Positions 1 to 7,649 of a DNA stretch of 64,000 nt are shown piece after piece. Origin of the DNA: Natronobacterium texcoconense. Its GTDB lineage: Archaea; Halobacteriota; Halobacteria; Halobacteriales; Natrialbaceae. The stretch is from positions 248,001-312,000 of the forward strand of contig NZ_FNLC01000001.1 of NCBI RefSeq assembly GCF_900104065.1. The letters are read 5' to 3'. Numbering within the stretch: the stretch's first letter is position 1; the number at the start of each line of letters is the position of its first letter. The position numbers and the translations under genes were made by a program. The notes beneath the pieces were generated by a model that saw only the letters and a list, made by a program, of their open reading frames with translations, did no database searches and was not told the origin of the DNA.

Positions 1-95
1 TCGAACCGCTCCCAGGCTGGGGCGAGGTAGTTCGTGACGAACCGATCCTCCTGTTCGTGGTCGTCGAACGCGAACGTCAGAGTGGCACCTGCCAT
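1..95 (-). CDS. N-terminal fragment of a hypothetical protein
   Basis: An ATG at 95 on the minus strand opens a frame that runs off the left edge of the window, giving about 31 residues (MAGATLTFAFDDHEQEDRF and on). I do not recognise the family. It lies 79 bp downstream of herA on the same strand, so it may be co-transcribed with it and could belong to the same DNA-repair neighbourhood; that is inference from position only. Confidence 0.5.
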   Translation of the reverse strand, partial: MAGATLTFAFDDHEQEDRFVTNYLAPAWERF

Positions 96-174
96 ATCCG
101 ACAGGTCCCGGGCGAGAGTATTGATCGTTTGGCGAACGCCAGTTAAGTAAGAGGGCTGGTAATTTCAGCGACGC

Positions 175-1998
175 TTAGTCGCGTCCGTGTCGGGTCAGAC
201 ACTTCGGCAGCCCGATCAGTTCGACGGGTTCGGAGTTGTCCGGCGAGTAGACGACCATCTGGCCTTTCTCCATGTAGGGGACCTTCGACTCGAGATTGCT
301 CGGGATGTTGACGCTCTTGATGGCGTCTTCGTCGCCTAAGTTGAGGACGATGGTGGTGTTGATCTGTTTGAAGACGGCGTCGTCGATGTCCTGTGGGTCC
401 TGGGTGATCAGGAAGAGGCCGAGTCGCTCCTTGCGGCCCTGCTTCGCTGCCTCGGTGAACTTCTTGATGACCTTGCCCGCCTGCACCGAGTCCGCGTCGG
501 TCAGGAAGTTGTGGGCCTCGTCCATCCCCAGTACCAGCGGCGTCTCCTTGATGCGGTCGTAGGTCGGATCGTTCGAGAGTTTCTCGTCGATCAACAGCGA
601 CGAGAGCGCGAGGACGACGGTCTCGGCTGCCCGCGTGTCGCTGACGTGGTAGGTCGGGACGACCGAGAGGCCGCCGGGACGGACGAAGTCGTTGATCATG
701 TCGGTGATCGGTCGTGCGTCCTGGTCGAAGACGTGGTCGAAGCCGAGCACGCGCCGGCGCACGGCGTCGAAGGTGGCCTCGTGGACGCGGCCGGACTCGT
801 CGAGTTCCTCCCGGAGCGCGGGGTCGTCGAGGAACGTGGTGAACTCCTCGTAGGTCGCTTGGGAGCCGTACTCCTTGCGGAACCGCGGCAGAAGCACGCT
901 CGTCAGCGCGCCGTACTGGTTGTCGTTCAGGCCGCTGCCCGCGACCAGCCACGGGTTCTCGTGGACCATCGAGAACGGAATCGTGAACTCGACCTGCTCG
1001 GCGCGATGGTGACCCGCCGAGTACGACGAGGAGCCGACTTTTGGTACGAAGGCCGTCGTATCGTCGACGCCGCCGTAAGCGACACCCTCCCGCTCGAGGC
1101 GACGAGCATACTCGCCGTCCAGGTCGGGGTTGTCGTCGTGCATCTGGGCGTACTCGTCCTGCGGGTCGAACTGGACGACGGCCGCCTGAACGGACCGGCC
1201 GTCCTCCATGGGATACGTCCGTTCCTCGGCGAGGTACTGCCGGAGGATGTTCTTCGCGCCGTGGGTCTTCCCCGACCCCGTCCCGCCGGCGATCAGGCTG
1301 TGTCGGAAGACCAGCGGGTCGCCGGAGTCGTAGTCGTCTTTCAAACGGTAGTCGATCGTCGGCGGGGAAGCCGCAGTCTGTACCTTCTCGCCGCCGACCG
1401 AGAGGTGGCCGAGGAAGACGCCGTCCTCGGGAATCTTCAGTCCCGTCTTGATCGTCTCGGTGTCGGTGGCCCGCCGGACGACGGTCTGGGGTTTCGGCAC
1501 GCGGTCGGTCATCCGCCGTTTGAGGTCCCCATTATCGTCGTAGAGGACGGCCACCGGCTCGAGCCCCGCGACGAACTTGTAATCCGCCTCCTCGACCTCG
1601 TCGGTGCGCATCGCCCGTCGTGCATGGATCTCGGTCGCGTCGTCGGCGTGATACTGCTGGGCGTACTCCAGTCCCGTAATCCGACAGAACAGCGTCTCGC
1701 CGTCGGGGTAGGGAGCGACGAGGTAGCTCCCGATCCGGATCGACGACCGGTTGCCGCGGGTGACGTAGGCCCGCAGCGTCGTGTCGTCCTCGTCTTCGGC
1801 GATGCGAAGCCCCTGGGAGACACAGATCGCACCGACGCCGACGTCCTCGCCGCTGGGTTCGACGTCCGTCGGCTCGAATCCGTCGTCAGTAACCGTCTCC
1901 GTGGAACTGCTCCCGTCGTTCGTCGCGCTCGAGGTCGGCGAATCGGCCCCGTCGTCGGGGTCGGCGTCGAAGTCGCCGAAATCTCCCAGATCACTCAT
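175..1998 (-). CDS. herA: HerA-type DNA translocase/helicase (DUF87 ATPase)
   Basis: This 607-residue protein is an FtsK/HerA-superfamily ATPase. HerA forms a hexameric ring that works with the nuclease NurA in resecting DNA double-strand breaks. Residues 1-50 are a low-complexity acidic Ser/Asp tail, followed by a probable HAS beta-barrel (about 55-190). The Walker A motif GGTGSGKTH is near residue 238, and the Walker B segment LVLGMDEAHNFL is near 487-498. The open frame continues upstream for another 281 codons, but that part is Arg/Pro-rich shadow sequence. The ATG at 1998 (MSDLGDFGDF) is chosen because a TTTTAG promoter element lies about 25-30 nt upstream. nurA lies 1.4 kb away on the same strand. 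The role is strongly supported by family and context. Confidence 0.9.
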   Translation of the reverse strand: MSDLGDFGDFDADPDDGADSPTSSATNDGSSSTETVTDDGFEPTDVEPSGEDVGVGAICVSQGLRIAEDEDDTTLRAYVTRGNRSSIRIGSYLVAPYPDGETLFCRITGLEYAQQYHADDATEIHARRAMRTDEVEEADYKFVAGLEPVAVLYDDNGDLKRRMTDRVPKPQTVVRRATDTETIKTGLKIPEDGVFLGHLSVGGEKVQTAASPPTIDYRLKDDYDSGDPLVFRHSLIAGGTGSGKTHGAKNILRQYLAEERTYPMEDGRSVQAAVVQFDPQDEYAQMHDDNPDLDGEYARRLEREGVAYGGVDDTTAFVPKVGSSSYSAGHHRAEQVEFTIPFSMVHENPWLVAGSGLNDNQYGALTSVLLPRFRKEYGSQATYEEFTTFLDDPALREELDESGRVHEATFDAVRRRVLGFDHVFDQDARPITDMINDFVRPGGLSVVPTYHVSDTRAAETVVLALSSLLIDEKLSNDPTYDRIKETPLVLGMDEAHNFLTDADSVQAGKVIKKFTEAAKQGRKERLGLFLITQDPQDIDDAVFKQINTTIVLNLGDEDAIKSVNIPSNLESKVPYMEKGQMVVYSPDNSEPVELIGLPKCLTRHGRD

Positions 1999-2126
1999 AG
2001 TCACACTATCCGACCGGTTCCTAAAACGCGTTTCCATCCAGCGGATGACACGACTCGGGGAAAGACTGCTGCTCGAGGGCCTTCGAAAAACAGGGAAAGT
2101 TCGTAATCGAGTTCGGATCGCGGCGG

Positions 2127-2753
2127 CTACTGGAGGAGTTCCGGGACGTCTTCGGCGAGCGTGGCCAGACCGCCTTCGCGGTCGTACTCGACGACACCGG
2201 TCTCCTCGAGCACGGGAAGGTGGGAGTGGTGGAGTCCGACCTTCGTCCGATCGGGCCCGGGAGCGTCGTCGGAGGCGGCGAGCGTGGACGCGAGCTGTTC
2301 CAGCGAGAGAGGCTGGTTGCTGTCGGCAAGTTCGTCGACCAGGCGGAGTCGGAGGGGGTCGACGACTCGTTCGAGTACTTCTTGTTCGTCGTCGGTCTCC
2401 TCGAGCAGCGTCGTAAGCGCTGCCGACTGAATCATCGACGGCTCGTGGAGTTCGACGACGCCCTCGGTGCGATCCCACTCGACGATGTCGTGGTCGACGA
2501 GCCGCGGGATGTGGTTGTGGACGAGCGTCGTTCGAATCTCCCGTCGCAGTTCCGTCTCCGGCATTGCCGTGTCCTCGGCCTCCGCTTCGAATACGGCCGA
2601 CGTAATCTCCGCCAGCGATGGTTTCGATAGGTCCTCGAGCGCGGCGAGGAGACGAACCCGTCTGGGGTGCTGGAAGACGTCGTACTGCTCCGTCGGAACG
2701 TTGTCCAGCGGGTGTTGCTCGGTCGTGCCGCCGATGTGAGCGTCCGAACTCAT
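2127..2753 (-). CDS. Duplicated winged-helix protein (DUF7344-like), putative transcription regulator
   Basis: The 208-residue protein contains two similar winged-helix units, about residues 22-100 and 112-200. Each starts with a VFQHPRRVRLL / VVDPLRLRLVDEL helix and ends with a wing that reads IVEWDRTEG / VVEYDREGG. This is the pattern of the haloarchaeal DUF7344 (ArsR-like) domain. No ligand or metal site is evident. It is read in the same direction as herA, 128 bp upstream of it, and lies between herA and nurA, so it may regulate these repair genes or itself. A TATA-like CTTATCC lies about 30 nt upstream of the ATG. The domain call is confident; the target genes are unknown. Confidence 0.8.
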   Translation of the reverse strand: MSSDAHIGGTTEQHPLDNVPTEQYDVFQHPRRVRLLAALEDLSKPSLAEITSAVFEAEAEDTAMPETELRREIRTTLVHNHIPRLVDHDIVEWDRTEGVVELHEPSMIQSAALTTLLEETDDEQEVLERVVDPLRLRLVDELADSNQPLSLEQLASTLAASDDAPGPDRTKVGLHHSHLPVLEETGVVEYDREGGLATLAEDVPELLQ

Positions 2754-3026
2754 TACTACTGTTCACTGCTGCAATCGGGATAAGCCCGTTTCCAAAACGA
2801 TTTGGGTCAGGTACCTGTCCATTACTTTCGTAATCGACCAATACTCGCGTGCGTCTCCCAGAAGAAGCCGAACAACGGTTCGTAACGGACCTTTGACTGT
2901 GGTAAAAACGAGATCGTCTCTACTATCGAACGTATCGGCGGCGGAAACAGCCGCTCTGGATCGGCGGTAGCAGTGAGCTATCGTGGGTCCCACGCCTTTT
3001 TCCTGCCTGAGACCGTAGTTATCGGC

Positions 3027-3368
3027 ATGTTCATGGTACGCGGTCGTGCCGGCGGGACCGAACTCACCGGGACTCTGTACGAACGAGGTGAACGCCCGCC
3101 CACGTTCAGCGGTGCGCCCGACGGCGACGCCGCGTACGTCTGGATCTGTGACGAGTTCTACGAGGTCGACAGCGGCGGGACGGTCCAGCGAATCGACGAC
3201 CGCGAGGTTCACGTCGCGTTCGAGTCGCCGATGCCGCGTGGATTCGACACCAGAGAACAGGCTCTCGAGGGAGCCAAAGAACACGTTACCACGCAGTTTG
3301 CCCGCATCGGCGTTGACCCGGGTGAAGTCGAACTCGAGGTGGAGAAAGCGGAGCCTCGAGTCGAGTAG
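3027..3368 (+). CDS. Small conserved haloarchaeal protein (DUF7113-like)
   Basis: The frame is 113 residues when started at the ATG at 3027 (MFMVRGRAGGTEL); a second ATG at 3033 is equally possible, and the upstream extension to 2973 looks unlike protein. Conserved-looking blocks are GTLYERGERPP, YVWICDEFYEVDSGG and FDTREQALEGAKEHV. From memory it matches the haloarchaeal DUF7113 family, whose function is unknown. It is convergent with nurA, with one base between the two stop codons, and is the only plus-strand gene between nurA and herA. Confidence 0.72.
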   Translation: MFMVRGRAGGTELTGTLYERGERPPTFSGAPDGDAAYVWICDEFYEVDSGGTVQRIDDREVHVAFESPMPRGFDTREQALEGAKEHVTTQFARIGVDPGEVELEVEKAEPRVE

Positions 3369-3369
3369 T

Positions 3370-4647
3370 TCAGTACGTCTCGTCCCAGCGGTGGTCGTCG
3401 TAGTTCCGGTCCTGGCTCGTTTCGAACTCTTCTTCGAAGGATTCGCGCAGCGATCGTTTCTCCGAGCGATCGATCCTGGCCAGTTCGTCTGCCTTCTCGA
3501 CGATCGTTGGCGGGCCGTGTGCGATCGCGACGTCCTGCAGTAACTGCATCGTCAGCCGCTCGCGCCGATCCGGATCGCGAGTGAACGCGTAGGGAGCCTC
3601 GACCCGATAGATCAGGTCGTCTCGCGGGTCGTAGACGACGAAGAAGGTGACCTCGTAGTTCTCGTTCGAGAGTTTCCGCTCGACGCCCAGCGCGTTCCCG
3701 TCGACCGACAGCGGTCGATCCACACCACCCCGCGACCGGAACCAGTTCGTGTAGGAAAGCGCCGACGCGTCGCGCTCCCAGCGACTTCCCTCGACGTCGT
3801 CGACGTACTCTCCCCGCTCGAGCAGGCGCGTGAAAAGCGCCGAATCGTCGTTCCACGGTGTGCTGACGTCGATACTCCGGTTGCGTTTCAGCGTCCGTGT
3901 GATCACGCGCGTCGCCGGATTCTTGACGAACCCCACGAGCGGTCGGTCTCGCTCGACGAACGTCTCGACGAGACGGACGTAGTTCTCGAGTACCGTCGTC
4001 GGGCGCGGGTCCTCGAGCAGGAAGTCCTCGAGGTCGGGGTGGCGGTCGGCCCACCGGAGCAGCCCACGGGGGTAGATGGGGCCGTCGAGCACGAGCAGGT
4101 CCTCGACGTCGTCGGCGTGTCCGAGGGCGTGTTCGCTCTCGGCGAGATAGAGCGCGAGCGCGTGGACGACGCCCTCGGCGAACCGCGGCAGCGGCGGCAC
4201 TTTCACGACCTGGCTGCGGCTGTAGCCCTCGTCGAACTTGTGCCATCCCTCGTCGACCGTCATCGTCTCGTCGTTCGAGTGGACCGTCGCGACGACGGTT
4301 CGCGAGCGGTGTAGGTCGAGGTCGCTCGGCGTCGCGCTCATCGCCGCCTGCGCGATGTCGACGACGAGGCCGTTCTTGAACGTCGTCGGGTTGATCGTCC
4401 CCGCGTCGAGTCCGTGTTCGGTCGGAAACTCCCGTTCCCGGAGCGCGACGTCTTCGCAGTCGACGAACCGGCGGGCCTGCTCGTCGATCGGCTCGAGGAC
4501 TGTCCGTCCCTCGTCGTCCAGCAGCGGGTCGAGAAACTCCTCCCAGACGGTCTCGGCGAACGCACGGCGGTCGCGCTCGTCGGCCCCGTGGTCGATCCGC
4601 CTCGCGAGCCGCGCAATTCCGTCGAAGTGGACCGGATCGAGCGTCAT
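3370..4647 (-). CDS. nurA: NurA-type DNA double-strand break repair nuclease
   Basis: The 425-residue protein fits the NurA family, a Mn2+-dependent RNase H-fold nuclease that partners HerA in end resection. Acidic residues in the expected contexts are Asp97 (NGLVVDIAQ) and Asp188 (LLVLDGPIYPRG), the latter being the conserved DG motif. The C-terminal part reads FFVVYDPRDDLIYRVEAPYAF and ends in a charged tail. The ATG at 4647 (MTLDPVHFDG) is chosen over an upstream in-frame ATG because GATTTTT lies about 26 nt upstream of it and the extension is Arg/Ser-rich shadow sequence. herA lies further along the same strand, separated by the wHTH gene and an opposing small gene. Confidence 0.87.
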   Translation of the reverse strand: MTLDPVHFDGIARLARRIDHGADERDRRAFAETVWEEFLDPLLDDEGRTVLEPIDEQARRFVDCEDVALREREFPTEHGLDAGTINPTTFKNGLVVDIAQAAMSATPSDLDLHRSRTVVATVHSNDETMTVDEGWHKFDEGYSRSQVVKVPPLPRFAEGVVHALALYLAESEHALGHADDVEDLLVLDGPIYPRGLLRWADRHPDLEDFLLEDPRPTTVLENYVRLVETFVERDRPLVGFVKNPATRVITRTLKRNRSIDVSTPWNDDSALFTRLLERGEYVDDVEGSRWERDASALSYTNWFRSRGGVDRPLSVDGNALGVERKLSNENYEVTFFVVYDPRDDLIYRVEAPYAFTRDPDRRERLTMQLLQDVAIAHGPPTIVEKADELARIDRSEKRSLRESFEEEFETSQDRNYDDHRWDETY

Positions 4648-4845
4648 AGCCGTGGACTCCGAGCGCACCCGCAAAAATCCAGTGGTCGCTCGCTCGTCCG
4701 ATCGTGACGGCTGACCGAGTAATGACGGATAAAAAGAACGTCTTCTTCTCGAGGGTAGGGAGCCCCTATCACGCATTTACTCGAGAACGGGTAAAATACT
4801 ATCAGAAAAATTATAATAGGTGGCGTCGTGGACGGTACTACCCCG

Positions 4846-5097
4846 ATGTCAAACGGTACGGAAACCGTCGAAACCCCCGAGCCGGCGATCAACTGGCGAC
4901 AAACTAGCTCCGGACTTACGCTCTACGAGGAAGGGAAACCCGACGCCTGGATCCGAATGACGTTCGAGGCAGGCGTCGATCCGGAACACCGACTCTACAT
5001 GGTCTGTGACGAGTGTGGCTCCGTCTTCGCACAGCGAACCAAACCCGGGAAGGGTACGATCTGTGGCGACTGTGGTGCGACGTTCGACCACGACTAA
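4846..5097 (+). CDS. Small zinc-ribbon protein
   Basis: An 83-residue protein whose C-terminal half holds two Cys pairs, CDECGSVF and CGDCGATF, the spacing of a zinc ribbon. The N-terminal half (INWRQTSSGLTLYEEGKPDAWIRM) is probably a small beta domain. ATG 4846 is preferred over GTG 4828. An AT-rich stretch with AATTATAATAGG about 30 nt upstream is a good promoter candidate. It ends 3 bp from the convergent DCC gene. Function is unknown; nucleic-acid or protein binding is typical for such ribbons. Confidence 0.72.
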   Translation: MSNGTETVETPEPAINWRQTSSGLTLYEEGKPDAWIRMTFEAGVDPEHRLYMVCDECGSVFAQRTKPGKGTICGDCGATFDHD

Positions 5098-5100
5098 CCG

Positions 5101-5526
5101 CTACTCGAGAAACCGTTCGCGAACGTCGCCCGTCGGCATCATGCACTGCTCTTTCTGGCCGAACCAGTCGTACCGGCGGGCAGCGACGAACTCGTAGGCC
5201 CAGTCCCTGAGCCGCCGCGGGACGACGCGACCGACCGTCGCGAGCCCGTAGATTCCACCGAGATACTCCCCGATTCGGATGACGGCGCTCGATTTGACGT
5301 GACAGTCGTCGCCGTCGATCAACACGATCGACTCGAGGTCGTCGGCCGACGGCTCGTGTTCGGCCAGCAACTCCTCGGCGACGTCCGACTGGAGGGAGGC
5401 GAAGTGGATCCGACCCTCGGGATCCCGTGGAACGACGAACTGCACGAAACCACTACAGAGGTTACAGACGCCGTCGAAGAGGACGATCGGTTCGTCGGGA
5501 ACCTCGAGGTCGGAGTCGCTCATCAC
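5101..5526 (-). CDS. DCC family thiol-disulfide oxidoreductase
   Basis: The 141-residue protein carries the DCC-family signature near its N-terminus, LFDGVCNLCSGFVQFV, with Cys21 and Cys24 as the redox pair. The usual following blocks are present: FASLQSDVAEELL, SIVLIDGDDCHVKSSAVIRI, and a C-terminal RRYDWFGQKEQCMMP. Members are thioredoxin-fold proteins that exchange disulfides; the physiological substrate is unknown. Two tandem ATGs (5526 and 5523) make the exact start ambiguous by one codon. It is monocistronic between convergent and divergent neighbours. Confidence 0.88.
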   Translation of the reverse strand: MMSDSDLEVPDEPIVLFDGVCNLCSGFVQFVVPRDPEGRIHFASLQSDVAEELLAEHEPSADDLESIVLIDGDDCHVKSSAVIRIGEYLGGIYGLATVGRVVPRRLRDWAYEFVAARRYDWFGQKEQCMMPTGDVRERFLE

Positions 5527-5619
5527 CTCGAGTTCGGGCCGAGCGATGTTCAGGGTTGTGTTTGTCGAAACGTCGCCGACAACGACAGCTAGTTACGCGA
5601 GGGTCGGTATCCGTCGCAC

Positions 5620-7239
5620 ATGGACGCTGCGTTGATCGTACTCGACGGCTGGGGGCTCGGAACCGGCGACGGTCGCGACGCAGTCGCGGCCGCCGAGACG
5701 CCGACCTTCGACCGACTCGCCGATACCGGCGCGTACGGTCGACTCGAGGTCGCGGGCCGGCGCGTCGGACTCCCCGACGGACAGATGGGCAACAGCGAGG
5801 TCGGCCACCTCAACATCGGCGCTGGACGTGTCGTCTACCAGGAGTACACCCGCATCTCCGACTCGATAGCGGACGGCTCTTTCCGCGAGAACGACGCGAT
5901 CAACGCGGCATTCGAGAACGCTCGCGAGACGGACGGCACGATTCACTTCGTCGGACTCGTCAGCGACGGCGGCGTCCACTCCGATCAAGAACACCTTCAC
6001 GCGCTGATCGAACTGGCGGCCGACCGCGAGGTCGAGGCAGTCACCCACGCGATCACCGACGGCCGCGACACTTCTCCCACCGGCGGCCGGGAGTACCTGG
6101 CCGAACTCGAGGACGTGATCGACGAGCACGGCACCGGTCACGTCGCCACCGTCTCGGGCCGATACTACGCGATGGACCGCGACCAGAACTGGGAGCGAAC
6201 GAACCGGACCTACGACGCCATCGTGAACCGCGACGCCGAGTACGAGGCAGCGTCGGCGCTCGAGGCCGTCGAGCAGTCCTACGACCGAGAGGTGACCGAC
6301 GAGTTCGTCGAGCCGACGCTGGTTAGCGAGGCGCCACGCGCCTCGGATGGCGAACGGCGAAGCCGTGAGCAGGATCGACCCGCGCTCGAGGACGGCGACA
6401 GCGCTGAGCAAAGCTCAGCTGGCAGCCATCTTGCGTTGCAAGATGGCGACTCGGTCGTCTGGTTCAACTTCCGCTCGGACCGCGCCCGTCAGCTCACCCG
6501 AATGCTGGCGGACATCCGCCCAGAGGACTGGCACGACGACCTCGAGACCGATCCGCCGAACGCGGAGGTCGTGATGATGACCCAGTACGACAAGACGTTC
6601 GACCTCCCGGTCGCCTATCCGCCCACACAACCGGAGAACGTCCTGGGCGAGGTACTCGCCGACGCCGGGAAGACCCAACTGCGGATCGCCGAATCCGAGA
6701 AGTACGCCCACGTCACCTACTTCCTGAACGGCGGCCGCGAAATCGAGTTCGACGGCGAGAGCCGCGAAATCGTCGAGAGCCCCGACGTACCGACGTACGA
6801 TCTCCAGCCCGAGATGAGCGCACCGGCAGTGACCGACACTGCCATCGAGACGATCGAGACCGAGGACCCCGATGCGCTCGTCCTCAACTACGCCAACCCC
6901 GACATGGTCGGCCACACCGGTGACTACGAGGCCGCGATCGAGGCAGTCGAGGCCGTCGACGAAGGGCTGGGGCGACTCGTCGAGACGCTCGAGGAGTACG
7001 GCGCACACGTCCTCATCACGGCCGACCACGGCAACGCCGACGACATGGGGACGGAAGACGACCCTCACACCGCGCATACCTACAACGACGTCCCGCTCGT
7101 CTACCTCGCTCCCGACGGATCCGACGGTAGTCGGACGATCAGGGAAGGCGGCACACTCGCCGATATCGCCCCGACGATGCTCGAGGTGATCGGTCTCGAG
7201 CAACCGCCCGAGATGACCGGTGAATCGCTGCTCGAGTGA
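5620..7239 (+). CDS. gpmI: 2,3-bisphosphoglycerate-independent phosphoglycerate mutase
   Basis: This alkaline-phosphatase-fold enzyme interconverts 3- and 2-phosphoglycerate in glycolysis and gluconeogenesis, using two Mn2+ ions and a phosphoserine intermediate. Visible signatures are VLDGWGLG (residues 5-12), the catalytic-serine motif QMGNSEVGHLNIGAGR near residue 62, the HAITDGRDTSPTGG block near 146, and ADHGNADDM near 467. At 539 residues it is about 30 longer than the haloarchaeal norm I recall. The excess lies at residues about 237-278, where a hairpin-rich segment with a duplicated ALEDGDS/ALQDGDS motif is inserted in frame (see the separate repeat entry). The frame stays open through the insertion and all catalytic motifs are intact, so the gene is probably functional. 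Confidence 0.95.
   Translation: MDAALIVLDGWGLGTGDGRDAVAAAETPTFDRLADTGAYGRLEVAGRRVGLPDGQMGNSEVGHLNIGAGRVVYQEYTRISDSIADGSFRENDAINAAFENARETDGTIHFVGLVSDGGVHSDQEHLHALIELAADREVEAVTHAITDGRDTSPTGGREYLAELEDVIDEHGTGHVATVSGRYYAMDRDQNWERTNRTYDAIVNRDAEYEAASALEAVEQSYDREVTDEFVEPTLVSEAPRASDGERRSREQDRPALEDGDSAEQSSAGSHLALQDGDSVVWFNFRSDRARQLTRMLADIRPEDWHDDLETDPPNAEVVMMTQYDKTFDLPVAYPPTQPENVLGEVLADAGKTQLRIAESEKYAHVTYFLNGGREIEFDGESREIVESPDVPTYDLQPEMSAPAVTDTAIETIETEDPDALVLNYANPDMVGHTGDYEAAIEAVEAVDEGLGRLVETLEEYGAHVLITADHGNADDMGTEDDPHTAHTYNDVPLVYLAPDGSDGSRTIREGGTLADIAPTMLEVIGLEQPPEMTGESLLE
6325..6453. repeat. Hairpin-rich in-frame insertion inside gpmI
   Basis: Within gpmI, about 120 bp hold perfect inverted repeats packed end to end: 6327-6333 with 6339-6345 (CGAGGCG stem), ACGGC-GAA-GCCGT around 6353-6365, 6403-6409 with 6413-6419 (GCTGAGC, AAA loop), and 6425-6434 with 6438-6447 (10-bp stem, GTT loop). 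The encoded peptide is low-complexity (Ser/Arg/Glu/Gln-rich). ALEDGDS (6382-6402) and ALQDGDS (6433-6453) look like a duplicated target. The segment GGCGAACGGCGAAGCCGTGA recurs with one change in the intergenic repeat at 10034-10053. Confidence 0.75.
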
Positions 7240-7367
7240 CGTTTACAGCGTCCCTGCGGGAAGAGGCGATTCGTCCCATTCGATCGCCTTTCTCGTCTGT
7301 TCTTGCCGACCCGATACCCGACGCTCGAAGGGTAGAATTATGTCCGTCGCGGCAAAACAACCACTAA

Positions 7368-7514
7368 ATGAGTGCTGAAGATATCCAGAGCGGCGAACGA
7401 GAGGACGAGATCAAGCGAACGATGTACATCCTGATCATCTGGACGATAGGTGTCGTTCTCGCAGGTATCCTGCTCGTCCTGTTTAGCGACGTGTTCGCGT
7501 CGATTTTCACGTGA
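7368..7514 (+). CDS. Small single-pass membrane protein
   Basis: A 48-residue frame (MSAEDIQSGEREDEIKRT and on) has a charged N-terminus followed by one clear transmembrane segment, about residues 19-40 (YILIIWTIGVVLAGILLVLF). The coding statistics (GAC/GAG/CTC) are typical of this genome, and the ORF sits alone in a 410-bp gap between gpmI and the sulfhydrylase gene, preceded by an AT-rich stretch. Function is unknown. Confidence 0.55.
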   Translation: MSAEDIQSGEREDEIKRTMYILIIWTIGVVLAGILLVLFSDVFASIFT

Positions 7515-7616
7515 GAGGTCCGGCCTTCTATCTCCACTTGCGTTCCCGTACGTGGCCGTCTGTCGTCCGTTTCTGACCGTGACGTCGACGGCGGCGTCTT
7601 TTGCGACAACTCGCAG

Positions 7617-7621
7617 TTTTA
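7617..7621 (+). promoter_or_regulatory. TATA box of the sulfhydrylase-type gene
   Basis: TTTTA at 7617-7621 ends 29 nt before the ATG at 7650, the spacing expected of a haloarchaeal leaderless promoter. This supports the start chosen for the downstream gene. Confidence 0.55.
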
Positions 7622-7649
7622 GGTCCCCTGGAGCCGAGCATCGATACGT

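Noticed and set aside
1999-2841. 281-codon upstream extension of the herA frame
   Set aside because: Arg/Pro-rich with no similarity to protein, runs antisense-free through another gene on the same strand in a different frame; the internal ATG with a TATA box is a better start.
3209-4246. 345-codon frame overlapping nurA
   Set aside because: Same-strand alternative frame, extremely Arg-rich, typical shadow in high-GC DNA.
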